Shown: piece after piece, positions 42,036 to 50,292 of the stretch | How the letters are laid out: each line of letters begins with the position of its first letter | How positions within the stretch are numbered: the stretch's first letter is position 1 | Source: Rhodococcus sp. 06-462-5 | Lineage (GTDB): Bacteria; Actinomycetota; Actinomycetes; Mycobacteriales; Mycobacteriaceae | NCBI RefSeq assembly: GCF_002258315.1 | Contig: NZ_NOYD01000029.1 | Coordinates: 115,944 to 179,943, forward strand | Direction: 5' to 3' | Length of the DNA stretch: 64,000 nt | The notes under the pieces: model-generated | What the model saw: only the letters and a program-made list of their open reading frames with translations | Told to the model about the DNA's origin: nothing | Database searches by the model: none | Made by a program: the position numbers and the translations under genes

Positions 42036-42040
42036 CCGCG

Positions 42041-42089
42041 GAATCGGGTGCATCCGACCGCGCTGAGCGCGGTCAGCTGCACCCGATTC
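42041..42089. terminator. Bipartite bidirectional terminator
   Basis: The outer arms GAATCGGGTGCA (42041-42052) and 42078-42089 are perfect, and the inner arms GACCGCGC (42056-42063) and 42067-42074 are perfect around a TGA loop. It lies between convergent genes; its right arm overlaps the stop codon of the methyltransferase gene at 42088. Confidence 0.88.
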
Positions 42090-42942
42090 ACGTTGCCGGT
42101 GCGACCGTCGACCAGGGGACCGTGAGCACGTTGTCTCGCATCCGCCGGCGGGGGAGCGTGATCGGAAGCCCCTGTTCGACAAGCACTTTCATGGCTGCAC
42201 GCCACCGAATTCGAGGCCCGAACGGTGCCAGCGGGGCCGAGACCGACCACGCTCTGTCGGCCCGTCGGAGCAGATCGTGCACGCGCTCACCCTCGGTGTT
42301 GCGATGTATCAACACCTTCGGAAGCCGCTCCGCGATGTCCGACGGCATCTCGACGTCGAACGGATCCCACGCCAGCGTCAATGAGCGCGGCCCCTCCGCG
42401 TCGAGCAACACCCAGGCGCAGCGTCGACCGAGCTCGTCGCAGGTGCCGTCCATCAACAGGCCACCGGGTGCCAGGCCCGACAGAATGCGTTGCCAGGCAG
42501 CAGGAACCGCATCCTCGGGGTACTGGCGCAGTACGTTGAACGCCCGTACCAGGTTGGGGCGCAAGCCCGCCAGCTCGAAACCGCCGCGAGCGAAGTCCAC
42601 GCCGTCACTTCCCGGGACGACGCGAGCGGGGTCGATCTCGAGACCGGTGACGCGGAGATCGGGCCGGACGGTGCGCAACCGACCGGCCAGCTCGAGCGTC
42701 GTGTTCGGCATCGCCCCGTACCCGAGGTCGACGACGAGGGGATTCGGCGAGCCCAGCAGAACGCGTCGAACATCGGGGTCGTGCATCAACCACCGATCGC
42801 TACGCCGCAACCGATTGATGCCGGTGGTGCCGCGGGTGATGACGCCTTCGGGGGCAGGAGTGGAGCCTGCGGAACGACCCTTGCTCTGATTGTTCAGTTC
42901 AGGCGTTCTTTTCGAGCCAGTCGGCGGTGACTTCGCCTTCAC
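42088..42942 (-). CDS. Class I SAM-dependent methyltransferase
   Basis: A protein of up to 284 residues. The SAM-binding region reads LVVDLGYGAMPNTTLELA near residue 70, and the acidic end of strand 2 is in VTGLEIDPARV. A later motif is LAPGGLLMDGTCDELG. Its first about 30 residues are not conserved-looking and include GRSAGSTPAPEG, encoded by a piece of the 33-bp repeat unit found at 25452-25583. The ATG at 42942 overlaps the upstream DUF2505 gene by 44 bases; the original start may have been displaced by the repeat. The substrate is unknown. Confidence 0.78.
   Translation of the reverse strand: MKAKSPPTGSKRTPELNNQSKGRSAGSTPAPEGVITRGTTGINRLRRSDRWLMHDPDVRRVLLGSPNPLVVDLGYGAMPNTTLELAGRLRTVRPDLRVTGLEIDPARVVPGSDGVDFARGGFELAGLRPNLVRAFNVLRQYPEDAVPAAWQRILSGLAPGGLLMDGTCDELGRRCAWVLLDAEGPRSLTLAWDPFDVEMPSDIAERLPKVLIHRNTEGERVHDLLRRADRAWSVSAPLAPFGPRIRWRAAMKVLVEQGLPITLPRRRMRDNVLTVPWSTVAPAT
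42857..42879. repeat. Single copy of the 25452-type repeat core
   Basis: A 23-base segment identical but for one base to part of the 33-bp units at 25452-25583, in the same strand orientation. Here it encodes GRSAGSTP near the N-terminus of the methyltransferase, in the same reading frame as HSAGSTP in the AbiEi/DUF559 remnant. Confidence 0.8.
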
Positions 42943-43402
42943 CGCGCCACAGGTCGATGAGGTTGACCAGCATCAGCTGCTCGAGTTTGCCGCCGATGAA
43001 CGGCAGGAAGACCTTGGCCTCGGAGGATGTGCGCAGAGTCGAACCGCCGTTGGTGGGGAACAGCGAGGTGGTGCCCTTGAGCGAGCCCGGTCCGGCCGGA
43101 ATCGACGCGTCGTAGTGGCCCGCGGTGACTTCTTCGAAGGCGTCGAAGTGCACGTTGCGGGTGATGATCATGTCTTTCTTCATCACCGTCTGCGCGATGT
43201 CGGGCAGTTCGGTGCGTGGGATGACGTGGTGCATCACGATGTCGATTCCGGCGTCGGACACCTCGAAGCTCTTCAGCTCGTTCTCCGAGTACTTACGCAT
43301 CTCCTCGATGCGCGCATCCCAGTGATCGCGACTGGAGAGCGCTGCATAGACCTGCTGCGTCGAGTGGGTGAACCGGGCGGAGTAGTTCATTCGGCGAGCC
43401 AT
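42899..43402 (-). CDS. DUF2505-family protein
   Basis: A 167-residue protein of the START/polyketide-cyclase-like DUF2505 family: RRMNYSARFTHSTQQVYAAL at the N-terminus and EAKVFLPFIGGKLEQLML near residue 130. These folds bind small hydrophobic ligands. It lies 11 bases downstream of a second DUF2505 gene on the same strand; the pair occupies the place of Rv0481c. Function unknown. Confidence 0.87.
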   Translation of the reverse strand: MARRMNYSARFTHSTQQVYAALSSRDHWDARIEEMRKYSENELKSFEVSDAGIDIVMHHVIPRTELPDIAQTVMKKDMIITRNVHFDAFEEVTAGHYDASIPAGPGSLKGTTSLFPTNGGSTLRTSSEAKVFLPFIGGKLEQLMLVNLIDLWRGEGEVTADWLEKNA

Positions 43403-43413
43403 AGTGCGCCAGG

Positions 43414-43923
43414 TTAGCTGCTTGCTTGGGCCGCAATCCAGTTACCGGTGAAGTCCTGTTCGTTGTCGATGAGCGAGAGCACCTGCTCGCTGATCATCGC
43501 TTCGATCTTGCCGCCGAAGATGGGGACCTTGACCTCGGTGGTGCCGGCCAGTGCGATGGTGGTCGTCTCGCCCGTGGCGTCGAGCGAGGTGGTGCCGGTG
43601 ATGCGCGCGGGTGCGCCTTCGACCGTGGCTCCGAAGGTGCCGTCGGCATGGGTGCCGTCGAACGGTCCCCAGCTCTCGGTGCGTTCGATGATGAGGTCGC
43701 CCTTCTTGAAGGCGGTCACCGCGGACGGCAACTCCTCCTCGGGGACGGCCTGGGTCATGACGACGTCGATGGTTCCGTTGCCGACGGTGACGCTCTTCAG
43801 GCTGGCGCCCGGTCCGCCGATCTGCTCGATGCGGTCCTTCCAGTACTGCTCGGACGTCAATGCAGCGTGGACCTTGTCGGCGGAGGCGGGCACAGTCGAG
43901 CTGTGCTCAATGGGGCGAGGCAT
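43414..43923 (-). CDS. DUF2505-family protein (paralogue)
   Basis: A 169-residue paralogue of the next gene, with the same layout: IEHSSTVPASADKVHAALTS at the start and TEVKVPIFGGKIEAMISEQV near residue 130. Tandem duplication followed by divergence is evident. It is divergent from murB with 57 bases between starts, so it could share that regulatory region. Confidence 0.87.
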   Translation of the reverse strand: MPRPIEHSSTVPASADKVHAALTSEQYWKDRIEQIGGPGASLKSVTVGNGTIDVVMTQAVPEEELPSAVTAFKKGDLIIERTESWGPFDGTHADGTFGATVEGAPARITGTTSLDATGETTTIALAGTTEVKVPIFGGKIEAMISEQVLSLIDNEQDFTGNWIAAQASS

Positions 43924-43980
43924 AGGCGCAGGTTACCGGGTGGCTCCGACGCAGGTGCGCGACCGGTAGCGTGAGAGTCC

Positions 43981-44997
43981 GTGCCTACTGCAATTTCGGA
44001 GCTCACCACCATCCGGGTGGGCGGCCCGGCCCGTGAATTCACCGTTGCGACGAACGCCGACGAGTTGGTCTCCCTGGTGCGCGACGCGGATCGCTCGGGA
44101 ACCGATGTGCTGGTCATCGGCGGCGGATCCAACCTGGTGGTCGGCGACGACGGGTTCGACGGCCGGGTGGTTCGGGTGACCGGCTCGCGGCTGGACATCG
44201 ACGGCGAGATCGTGACGGTCGACGCCGGTGTCGAGTGGGATGCCGTCGTGCAGGCGACGATCGATGCGGGACTGTCGGGCATGGAAGCGCTCTCGGGCAT
44301 CCCCGGAACCACCGGTGCGACGCCGATCCAGAACGTCGGCGCGTACGGCGCGTCGACGTCGGAGCTGCTGCACAGTCTCACCGTCTACGACCGCGAGACC
44401 GATCGGACGGCGGTGTGGACGCCGGAGCAGTGCGGTTTCGGAACGCATCGATCGTCTGTGTTCAAGCGGTCCTCGCGGTACGTGATTCTGGACGTGACGT
44501 TCGCGCTGAAGAAGACGACCGAGTCGCTTCCGGTGCGCTACGCGGCGTTGTCGGAGCGTCTCGACGTGCAGATCGGCGACGTCGTACCGGTGTCGGATGT
44601 GCGTGCGGCTGTGCTGGCTCTGCGCGGAGAACGCGGGATGGTGCTCGACGGAGACGATCACGACACGTGGAGCGTCGGATCGTTCTTCCTCAACCCGGTA
44701 CTGCCCGAGGTGCCCGAAGCCGCAGCGCACGCGCCCAACTTCCCCGACCCCGCGGGAACCAAGATTCCGGCGGCCTGGCTGATCCAGAACGCTGGCTTCC
44801 CGCGCGGCTACGGCACCGAATTCGGGCGCGGCACTGCGGCGCTGTCGTCCAAGCATGTGCTGGCGATCACCAACAGGGGTGGGGCAAACGCGTCGGACAT
44901 CATGGCGCTGGCCGCGCACGTCCGCGACGGGGTGCAGGAGAAGTTCGGCGTCACGCTCACGCCCGAATGTGACCTCGTCAACTGCGCGCTGGGTTAG
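43981..44997 (+). CDS. murB: UDP-N-acetylenolpyruvoylglucosamine reductase
   Basis: A 338-residue FAD enzyme completing UDP-MurNAc synthesis with NADPH. The FAD-binding domain has TTIRVGGPAREF at residue 9 and VIGGGSNLVVGDDGF near 46. The substrate domain has GIPGTTGATPIQNVGAYG, the proton-donor Ser in SVGSFFLNP, and a C-terminal Glu in TPECDLV. TAGCGT (43967-43972) eight bases upstream of the GTG suggests a leaderless start. It corresponds to Rv0482. Confidence 0.96.
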   Translation: MPTAISELTTIRVGGPAREFTVATNADELVSLVRDADRSGTDVLVIGGGSNLVVGDDGFDGRVVRVTGSRLDIDGEIVTVDAGVEWDAVVQATIDAGLSGMEALSGIPGTTGATPIQNVGAYGASTSELLHSLTVYDRETDRTAVWTPEQCGFGTHRSSVFKRSSRYVILDVTFALKKTTESLPVRYAALSERLDVQIGDVVPVSDVRAAVLALRGERGMVLDGDDHDTWSVGSFFLNPVLPEVPEAAAHAPNFPDPAGTKIPAAWLIQNAGFPRGYGTEFGRGTAALSSKHVLAITNRGGANASDIMALAAHVRDGVQEKFGVTLTPECDLVNCALG

Positions 44998-45059
44998 GGC
45001 CGGTCGAAACGGCGCATACGATGGAGCTTTGCAAGTGAAGGCTCCAGGGAGGTAAATCA

Positions 45060-46610
45060 GTGCAGGTCACAAGCGTGGGACATGCGGGATTCCATATTCG
45101 GACCGACGCCGGAAGCATCCTGTGCGACCCGTGGGTCAACCCGTCGTTCTACGCGTCGTGGTTCCCGTTCCCCGACAACTCGGGCCTGGACTGGGACGCC
45201 CTCGGTGATTGCGACTACCTCTACGTCTCGCACCTGCACAAGGACCACTTCGACCCGAAGAACTTGGCCGAGCACGTCAACAAGGACGCCACGGTGCTGC
45301 TGCCGGACTACCCGGTGCTCGATCTCAAGCACGAGCTCGAGAAGCTCGGCTTCCACAAGTTCTACGAGACGACGGACTCGGTCAAGCACACGATCTCCGG
45401 TCCCAAGGGCGATCTCGACATCATGATCATCGCGTTGCGCGCACCCGCCGACGGCCCTATCGGCGACTCGGGTCTGGTCGTCTCGGACGGCAAGACCGTC
45501 GCGTTCAACATGAACGACGCGAGGCCGGTGGACCTGGACGTGATGACCGAGAACTTCGGTCCCGTGGACGTGCACATGCTGCAGTACTCGGGCGCGATCT
45601 GGTACCCGATGGTCTACGACATGGTCTCGCGCGCGAAGAAGAACTTCGGCATCCAGAAGCGTCAACGGCAGATGGATCGGGCGCGCCAGTACATCGAGCA
45701 GGTCGGCTCGACGTGGGTCGTCCCGTCGGCCGGCCCGCCGTGTTTCCTCGACGACGAGCTGCGTTCGCTCAACGACGTCTACGGTGACCCGGCCAACGTG
45801 TTTCCGGATCAGATGGTGTTTCTCGAGCAGATGCGTCTGCACGGGCACGACAAGGGCCTGCTGATGATGCCGGGCACCGCCGCCACGTTCGACGGTTCCG
45901 AGTTGATCTCGCACGAGCACCCGATCCCGACGGCCGAGGCCGAGGCCATCTTCACCACCGGCAAGGCCGACTACATCGAGGCCTACGCCCAGCGTCAGGC
46001 ATCGGTCATCGCCGCGGAGAAGGCGGCCTGGGCTCCGGCCGAGGGCGAGCCGCTGCTCGAGCCGATGCGAGGCCTGTTCGAGCCGATCATGGCGCAGACG
46101 GATCTGATCTGCGACGGCATCGGCTACCCCGTCGGAATCACGATGGGCGACGAAACCGTCGTGCTCGACTTTCCGAAACGGATTGTGCGCGAACCGATCT
46201 CGAACGAGAAGTTCCGCTACAGCTTCACCATCCCGCCGGAGCTCGTACGCACCGCCATACGTGACAAGGAGCCGGACTGGGTCAACTCGATCTTCCTGTC
46301 CACCCGCTTCCGTGCCCGACGCGTCGGCGGCTACAACGAATTCCTCTACACGTTCTTCAAGTGCCTCACCGACGAGCGCATCGCCTACGCCGACGGCTGG
46401 TTCTCCGAGGCACACGACGACACCGCCACGATCACGATTGGCGGCTACGAGATCCAGCGCCGCTGCCCACACCTGAAAGCGGACCTGACGAAGTTCGGCA
46501 TCGTCGAGGGAAACAAGCTCACCTGCAATCTGCACGGGTGGGATTGGAGCCTCGATTCCGGCCGCTGCCTCACCTCCAAGGGCCACGAACTTCGCACGCG
46601 CAAGCTGTGA
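45060..46610 (+). CDS. Metallo-beta-lactamase-fold/Rieske fusion protein
   Basis: A 516-residue protein with two metal centres. The N-terminal MBL-fold domain has the complete SHLHKDHFDP motif (His58, His60, Asp62, His63) and NMNDARPVDL further on. The C-terminal Rieske [2Fe-2S] domain has Cys469-x-His471 and Cys489-x2-His492 (RCPHLKADL...TCNLHGWDW). The order is reverse to CMP-Neu5Ac hydroxylase, which has Rieske first. It may be an oxygenase/hydroxylase acting on a sugar or nucleotide conjugate. The GTG has GGGAGG upstream. It sits between murB and an L,D-transpeptidase, where the M. tuberculosis region lacks such a gene as I recall it. Confidence 0.85.
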   Translation: MQVTSVGHAGFHIRTDAGSILCDPWVNPSFYASWFPFPDNSGLDWDALGDCDYLYVSHLHKDHFDPKNLAEHVNKDATVLLPDYPVLDLKHELEKLGFHKFYETTDSVKHTISGPKGDLDIMIIALRAPADGPIGDSGLVVSDGKTVAFNMNDARPVDLDVMTENFGPVDVHMLQYSGAIWYPMVYDMVSRAKKNFGIQKRQRQMDRARQYIEQVGSTWVVPSAGPPCFLDDELRSLNDVYGDPANVFPDQMVFLEQMRLHGHDKGLLMMPGTAATFDGSELISHEHPIPTAEAEAIFTTGKADYIEAYAQRQASVIAAEKAAWAPAEGEPLLEPMRGLFEPIMAQTDLICDGIGYPVGITMGDETVVLDFPKRIVREPISNEKFRYSFTIPPELVRTAIRDKEPDWVNSIFLSTRFRARRVGGYNEFLYTFFKCLTDERIAYADGWFSEAHDDTATITIGGYEIQRRCPHLKADLTKFGIVEGNKLTCNLHGWDWSLDSGRCLTSKGHELRTRKL

Positions 46611-46652
46611 GACTGCCCCCAAAAATCGGGGTAGTTCGCAGACGCAGGTACG

Positions 46653-47858
46653 TTGGATAACGTGCATGAGCAGGTAGAACAGACAAAACGGACGCGCATG
46701 GTGTGGTTGATCGCCGTGCTCGTCGCCTTGGTGGCACTCGTGGCGGGCTGCACCGTCGGATCGGGCGAAGCCGGCTCGGGCACGGCAGCCCCGACCACCG
46801 AGGCAGCGCCCGTCGCGAAGGTGACCGAGAACCCGGTCGCAGGTGCCGTCGACGTCAGCCCCGTCGCGCCGATCTCGGTCTCCGTGGCCGACGGAACGCT
46901 CACCCAGGTCGCATTGACCAACCCCGACGGCAAGGTCGTCCAGGGCGCGCTCTCGCCCGACAAGACCTCGTACGCCGTCACCGAGCCACTCGGCTACGGC
47001 GTGCAGTACACGTGGTCCGGCTCGGCCGTGGGCAGCGACAACAAGACCGTCGACATCGCCGGGGCCTTCACCACCGTCGAACCCGACAGCCGCACGTCGG
47101 TGAGCACCAACATCGGCGACGGCCAGGAAGTGGGCATCGCTGCGCCGATCATCCTGCAGTTCGACTCCGCGATCGCGGACAAGGCCGCCGTCGAGAAGGC
47201 GTTGACGGTGACGACCAATCCGCCGACGCCCGGCGCGTGGGCATGGTTCCCCGACGACAACGGCTCACGCGTCCACTGGCGTCCCACCAACTACTGGGCA
47301 CCCGGCACGACGGTCTCGGTGGACGCCAAGCTCTACGGCGTGAACTACGGCGACGGCGCATACGGTGCCGACGACGTCACCCTGAACTTCAGCATCGGAC
47401 GCAGTCAGGTCGTCGTCGCCGACGCCACCAGCCACCGCATGCAGGTGGTCCGCGACGGCCAGACGATCATGGACATTCCCGTCAGCTACGGCGAGGGCAA
47501 CGAGGACCGCAACGTCACCCGCAGCGGTATCCACGTCGTCACCGAGAAGCACGAGGACTTCCTGATGTCCAACCCGCCGTTCTACGAGAACGTCCGCGAA
47601 CGCTGGGCGGTGCGCATCTCCAACAACGGCGAATTCATCCACGCCAATCCGCTGACCACCGGCGTGCAGGGCGCGTCGAACGTCACCAACGGATGTATCA
47701 ACCTCTCCGACGCCGATGCTCAGCAGTACTTCCAGACGGCGATGTACGGCGATCCCGTCGAGGTCACCGGAACGCGCATCGACCTCTCGGCAGCAGACGG
47801 CGACCTGTACGACTGGGCCATCGACTGGCCGACCTGGGAGTCGATGAGTGCGGTGTAG
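46653..47858 (+). CDS. L,D-transpeptidase lipoprotein
   Basis: A 401-residue cell-wall enzyme. After a signal with lipidated Cys33 (VALVAGC) come two Ig-like domains (about 60-140 and 145-250) and a YkuD catalytic domain (about 252-375). The active site has His330 (EFIHANPL) and the nucleophile Cys348 ([11 protein letters not shown]; Asn replaces the more usual His before Gly-Cys). It forms 3-3 peptidoglycan cross-links. It corresponds to Rv0483. The TTG start at 46653 is the longest option; GTG at 46662 is possible. Confidence 0.93.
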   Translation: MDNVHEQVEQTKRTRMVWLIAVLVALVALVAGCTVGSGEAGSGTAAPTTEAAPVAKVTENPVAGAVDVSPVAPISVSVADGTLTQVALTNPDGKVVQGALSPDKTSYAVTEPLGYGVQYTWSGSAVGSDNKTVDIAGAFTTVEPDSRTSVSTNIGDGQEVGIAAPIILQFDSAIADKAAVEKALTVTTNPPTPGAWAWFPDDNGSRVHWRPTNYWAPGTTVSVDAKLYGVNYGDGAYGADDVTLNFSIGRSQVVVADATSHRMQVVRDGQTIMDIPVSYGEGNEDRNVTRSGIHVVTEKHEDFLMSNPPFYENVRERWAVRISNNGEFIHANPLTTGVQGASNVTNGCINLSDADAQQYFQTAMYGDPVEVTGTRIDLSAADGDLYDWAIDWPTWESMSAV

Positions 47859-47860
47859 CC

Positions 47861-47908
47861 GCAGTGGTGCGGTTATGTACCCCAGGGGGCACTTAACCGC
47901 ACCACTGC
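47861..47908. terminator. Long hairpin between convergent ldt and SDR genes
   Basis: Perfect 15-bp arms GCAGTGGTGCGGTTA (47861-47875) and 47894-47908, with a GC-rich inner segment (GTACCCC/GGGGCAC, imperfect) extending the stem. It starts two bases after the transpeptidase stop and ends nine bases before the SDR stop, so it serves both genes. Confidence 0.85.
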
Positions 47909-47917
47909 CGAAGGCAC

Positions 47918-48673
47918 TTACTTCCGGGAGAAGCGCCCCGGACCGGCCTGATCACGTGGCTTGATGATGATCTGGTCCAGGTTGACGTGCGACGGGCGCG
48001 AGGCCACGAAGCCGATGACCTCGGCGATATCGCTCGCCACGAGCGGCGTGATGCCCTGGTAGACAGCGTCGGCCTTGTCGGCGTCGCCGTCGAACCGGAC
48101 GAGGGAGAACTCGGTTTCCACGGCACCCGGCGCGACCTCGGTCAACCGCACCGGCTTGCCCAACAACTCGCCGCGCAACGTCCGATGCAGCACCGCCTGA
48201 GCGTGTTTGGCCGAGGTGTAGCCCGATCCGTTGTCGTAGGCCTCGAATGCCGCCACGGACGTGATGGTGACGATCAGGCCGTCACCGGAGTCGATCAGCT
48301 TGGGCAGCAACGACTTCGTCACCCGCAATGTACCGAGCACGTTGGTCTCCCACATCCAGCGCCAGTCGTCGAGGTCGGCGTCGATCACCGGGGCCAAGCC
48401 CTTCGCGCCACCGGCATTGTTGATCAGCACATCGACGCGGGGAATGACCGCAGTGAAGGCAGCGACCGAATCCTCGTCCGTCACATCGAGTTCCAGAGCA
48501 GTGCCACCGATCTCCGACGCCAACTCCTCGAGCCGGTCGAGTCGGCGGGCACCGATCACGACGTGGAAGCCGTCGGCGGCGAGTTGGCGGGCGGTGGCCG
48601 CGCCGATGCCGGAGCTCGCTCCGGTGACGACGGCGATTCGGGCATCGGGGGAAATCTGTTCGGACGAGGTCAT
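47918..48673 (-). CDS. Short-chain dehydrogenase/reductase
   Basis: A 251-residue SDR. The cofactor motif TGASSGIG is at residues 18-25, NNAGG near 90, catalytic Ser in ITSVAAF, and YTSAKHA carries the Tyr-x3-Lys pair. Acidic Asp/Arg residues after the first strand (GARRLDR) favour NADP. It resembles YdfG-like 3-hydroxy-acid dehydrogenases and corresponds to Rv0484c. It is divergent from the leader peptide/ROK unit. Confidence 0.9.
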   Translation of the reverse strand: MTSSEQISPDARIAVVTGASSGIGAATARQLAADGFHVVIGARRLDRLEELASEIGGTALELDVTDEDSVAAFTAVIPRVDVLINNAGGAKGLAPVIDADLDDWRWMWETNVLGTLRVTKSLLPKLIDSGDGLIVTITSVAAFEAYDNGSGYTSAKHAQAVLHRTLRGELLGKPVRLTEVAPGAVETEFSLVRFDGDADKADAVYQGITPLVASDIAEVIGFVASRPSHVNLDQIIIKPRDQAGPGRFSRK

Positions 48674-48718
48674 GGCGAAATTCTATGCCCGACGTGCCCC
48701 GTGCTTTCCGATGCCCGA

Positions 48719-48747
48719 TTGGACTTCGGACGCGAGGGTGCTAATTT
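48719..48747 (+). promoter_or_regulatory. Sigma-70-type promoter of the leader peptide/ROK unit
   Basis: TTGGAC (48719-48724) and TAATTT (48742-48747) are spaced by exactly 17 bases. Seven bases later comes the ATG of the small Cys-containing ORF, so the mRNA would start at or next to that codon (leaderless). Confidence 0.7.
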
Positions 48748-48754
48748 TGGGTGT

Positions 48755-48868
48755 ATGTCCGCCAGTGAGACCACCGCGATGCGGGTCACGTATGTGACCG
48801 CGTCCCTCGGTTCTCGCTTGCCGCTTCCTCGGGAACTGTGTTGTCCCGGCCAAGGAAACTGTCTCTAG
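48755..48868 (+). CDS. Putative cysteine-responsive leader peptide (37 aa)
   Basis: ATG to TAG gives 37 codons; the sequence ends LCCPGQGNCL with a Cys-Cys pair and a third Cys just before the stop. A well-spaced promoter places the start of transcription at the ATG. An internal ATG (48779) would give 29 residues. The ORF is followed by about 140 bases to the ROK regulator start; that unit leads on to mshA. Leaderless short ORFs with consecutive Cys codons that attenuate downstream sulfur genes when cysteine is scarce or abundant are known in mycobacteria. That this one does the same is inferred. Confidence 0.6.
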   Translation: MSASETTAMRVTYVTASLGSRLPLPRELCCPGQGNCL

Positions 48869-49007
48869 CCTTTCGGCGCTACGGACAGTCGATTCGCGTG
48901 TCGTGGTCTCTCGTGACCACCGTGCCCGCCCCTTGACCTGCATCACTTCGCTCTTCCGTCGTTGTCCATCCACGACGGAGGTCTGCCACTGCTGAGGACC
49001 ACAACCG

Positions 49008-50282
49008 ATGTCCGTATCGACACTGCACCACCACGCCGGCCCCACCTCTCCGCGGTCTCTCCCGAGGCCCCGATCTCGCGTCCAACTCGTCGCACCCGAT
49101 CTGCGGATCGCCGACAGTCCCGCCGCGTCGGTGCTTCGGGTGGCCTGCGTCGAGGGTCCCATCTCGCGCGAGCGTGCCGCTCGCGCAACCGGATCGAGCA
49201 TCGCCACGGTCAACCGTCAGGTGTCGGCGCTGCTCGCCGCCGGACTGCTCCGTGAGCGCGCAGACCTGACGGCATCGGGGGCGATCGGACGACCGCGGGT
49301 GCCGTTCGAGGTCAACCACGAGCCGTTCTCGACCATCGGCATCCACATCGGAGCCGTCGTCACCGGCATCACCGTCAGCGATCTGCGGGGACGCATCCTC
49401 GGTGCCGTCGAAATACCCACGCCCGCTGGATCTTCGGAGACAGCGCTGGCCTCGGTCACCCGCAGTGCCGGTGCCTTTGCCGGACGCTGGCACCGCCGCA
49501 CGCCGCTGTGGGTAGGGGTGGCGATCGGTGGACGCGTCGACACCGCGAGCGGCACCGTCGACCATCCGCGGCTGGGATGGGAGAACGGCCGTGTCGCCGG
49601 GATCATCGGCGGTGGACTGGGACTGCCGATCTCGGTCTCCGGACACGTCGAGGCCATGGCGGCCGCGGAGTTGCTTCTTGCGCCGCGTCTGTCGGACAGT
49701 GTCGCGGCGCAGAGCAACAGCGGAACATCGCTGTACTTCTACGCACGCGAGACCGCAGGCATGGCGCTGACCATCGACGGCCGCGTGCACACCCCCACGA
49801 GCGGCCCTGGCTCCATCGCACACTTACCCACCGGATCGTCTGCGCTGTGCGGCTGCGGCAATCGGGGATGCCTCGAGGCCTCCGTCAGCGATCGAGCCGT
49901 GGTTGCCGCTGCCGTGGATCGCAAAATAGTTGCACCGCAGCCTCACCCGAGTATCGGCGCGGTGTATCAGGCGGCGCAGGCAGGCTCCGAGGCCGCGCGG
50001 GAGCTGCTCGTCGAGCGGGCGCAGATCCTGGGTCGAACGGTGGCGCTGCTGCGCGACATGTTCAATCCGGACCGCGTCGTACTCGGAGGCCAGGCGTTCA
50101 CCGCGTACCCGGCCGGAATTCCGCACGTGGGGGAGGCCTTCGCGACGCATTCGACGTTGGAGCGCAGGGATATTCGGGTGACCGGGTTCGGTGACAAGGT
50201 GCAGGAACACGCCGCAACCGTGGTCTCTCTGAGCGCCCTGTACTCCGATCCGCTCGCCTCGATGCGCAGGGCCGCGGCGTAG
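49008..50282 (+). CDS. ROK-family transcriptional regulator
   Basis: A 424-residue protein. The N-terminal winged helix (about residues 40-95) has ISRERAARATGSSIATVNRQV, and the ROK (repressor, ORF, kinase) domain (about 105-400) has the zinc motif CGCGNRGCLEA near residue 290. It corresponds to Rv0485. It lies upstream of an alpha/beta-hydrolase gene (10-base gap) and mshA, so it is likely to be in one unit with them. The effector, often a sugar or sugar phosphate, is unknown. The 334 bases upstream hold the promoter and leader peptide. Confidence 0.92.
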   Translation: MSVSTLHHHAGPTSPRSLPRPRSRVQLVAPDLRIADSPAASVLRVACVEGPISRERAARATGSSIATVNRQVSALLAAGLLRERADLTASGAIGRPRVPFEVNHEPFSTIGIHIGAVVTGITVSDLRGRILGAVEIPTPAGSSETALASVTRSAGAFAGRWHRRTPLWVGVAIGGRVDTASGTVDHPRLGWENGRVAGIIGGGLGLPISVSGHVEAMAAAELLLAPRLSDSVAAQSNSGTSLYFYARETAGMALTIDGRVHTPTSGPGSIAHLPTGSSALCGCGNRGCLEASVSDRAVVAAAVDRKIVAPQPHPSIGAVYQAAQAGSEAARELLVERAQILGRTVALLRDMFNPDRVVLGGQAFTAYPAGIPHVGEAFATHSTLERRDIRVTGFGDKVQEHAATVVSLSALYSDPLASMRRAAA

Positions 50283-50292
50283 GTTCAGCTCC

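Noticed and set aside
41448-42942. A type IV toxin-antitoxin pair formed by the AbiEi-like gene and its neighbour
   Set aside because: The neighbour is a class I methyltransferase in convergent orientation, not an AbiEii nucleotidyltransferase.
45057-46667. A 536-codon open frame antisense to the MBL-Rieske gene
   Set aside because: It mirrors codon-position bias of the real gene, is extremely rich in Val/Arg/Asp/His and has no domain; the plus-strand gene has two complete metal sites.
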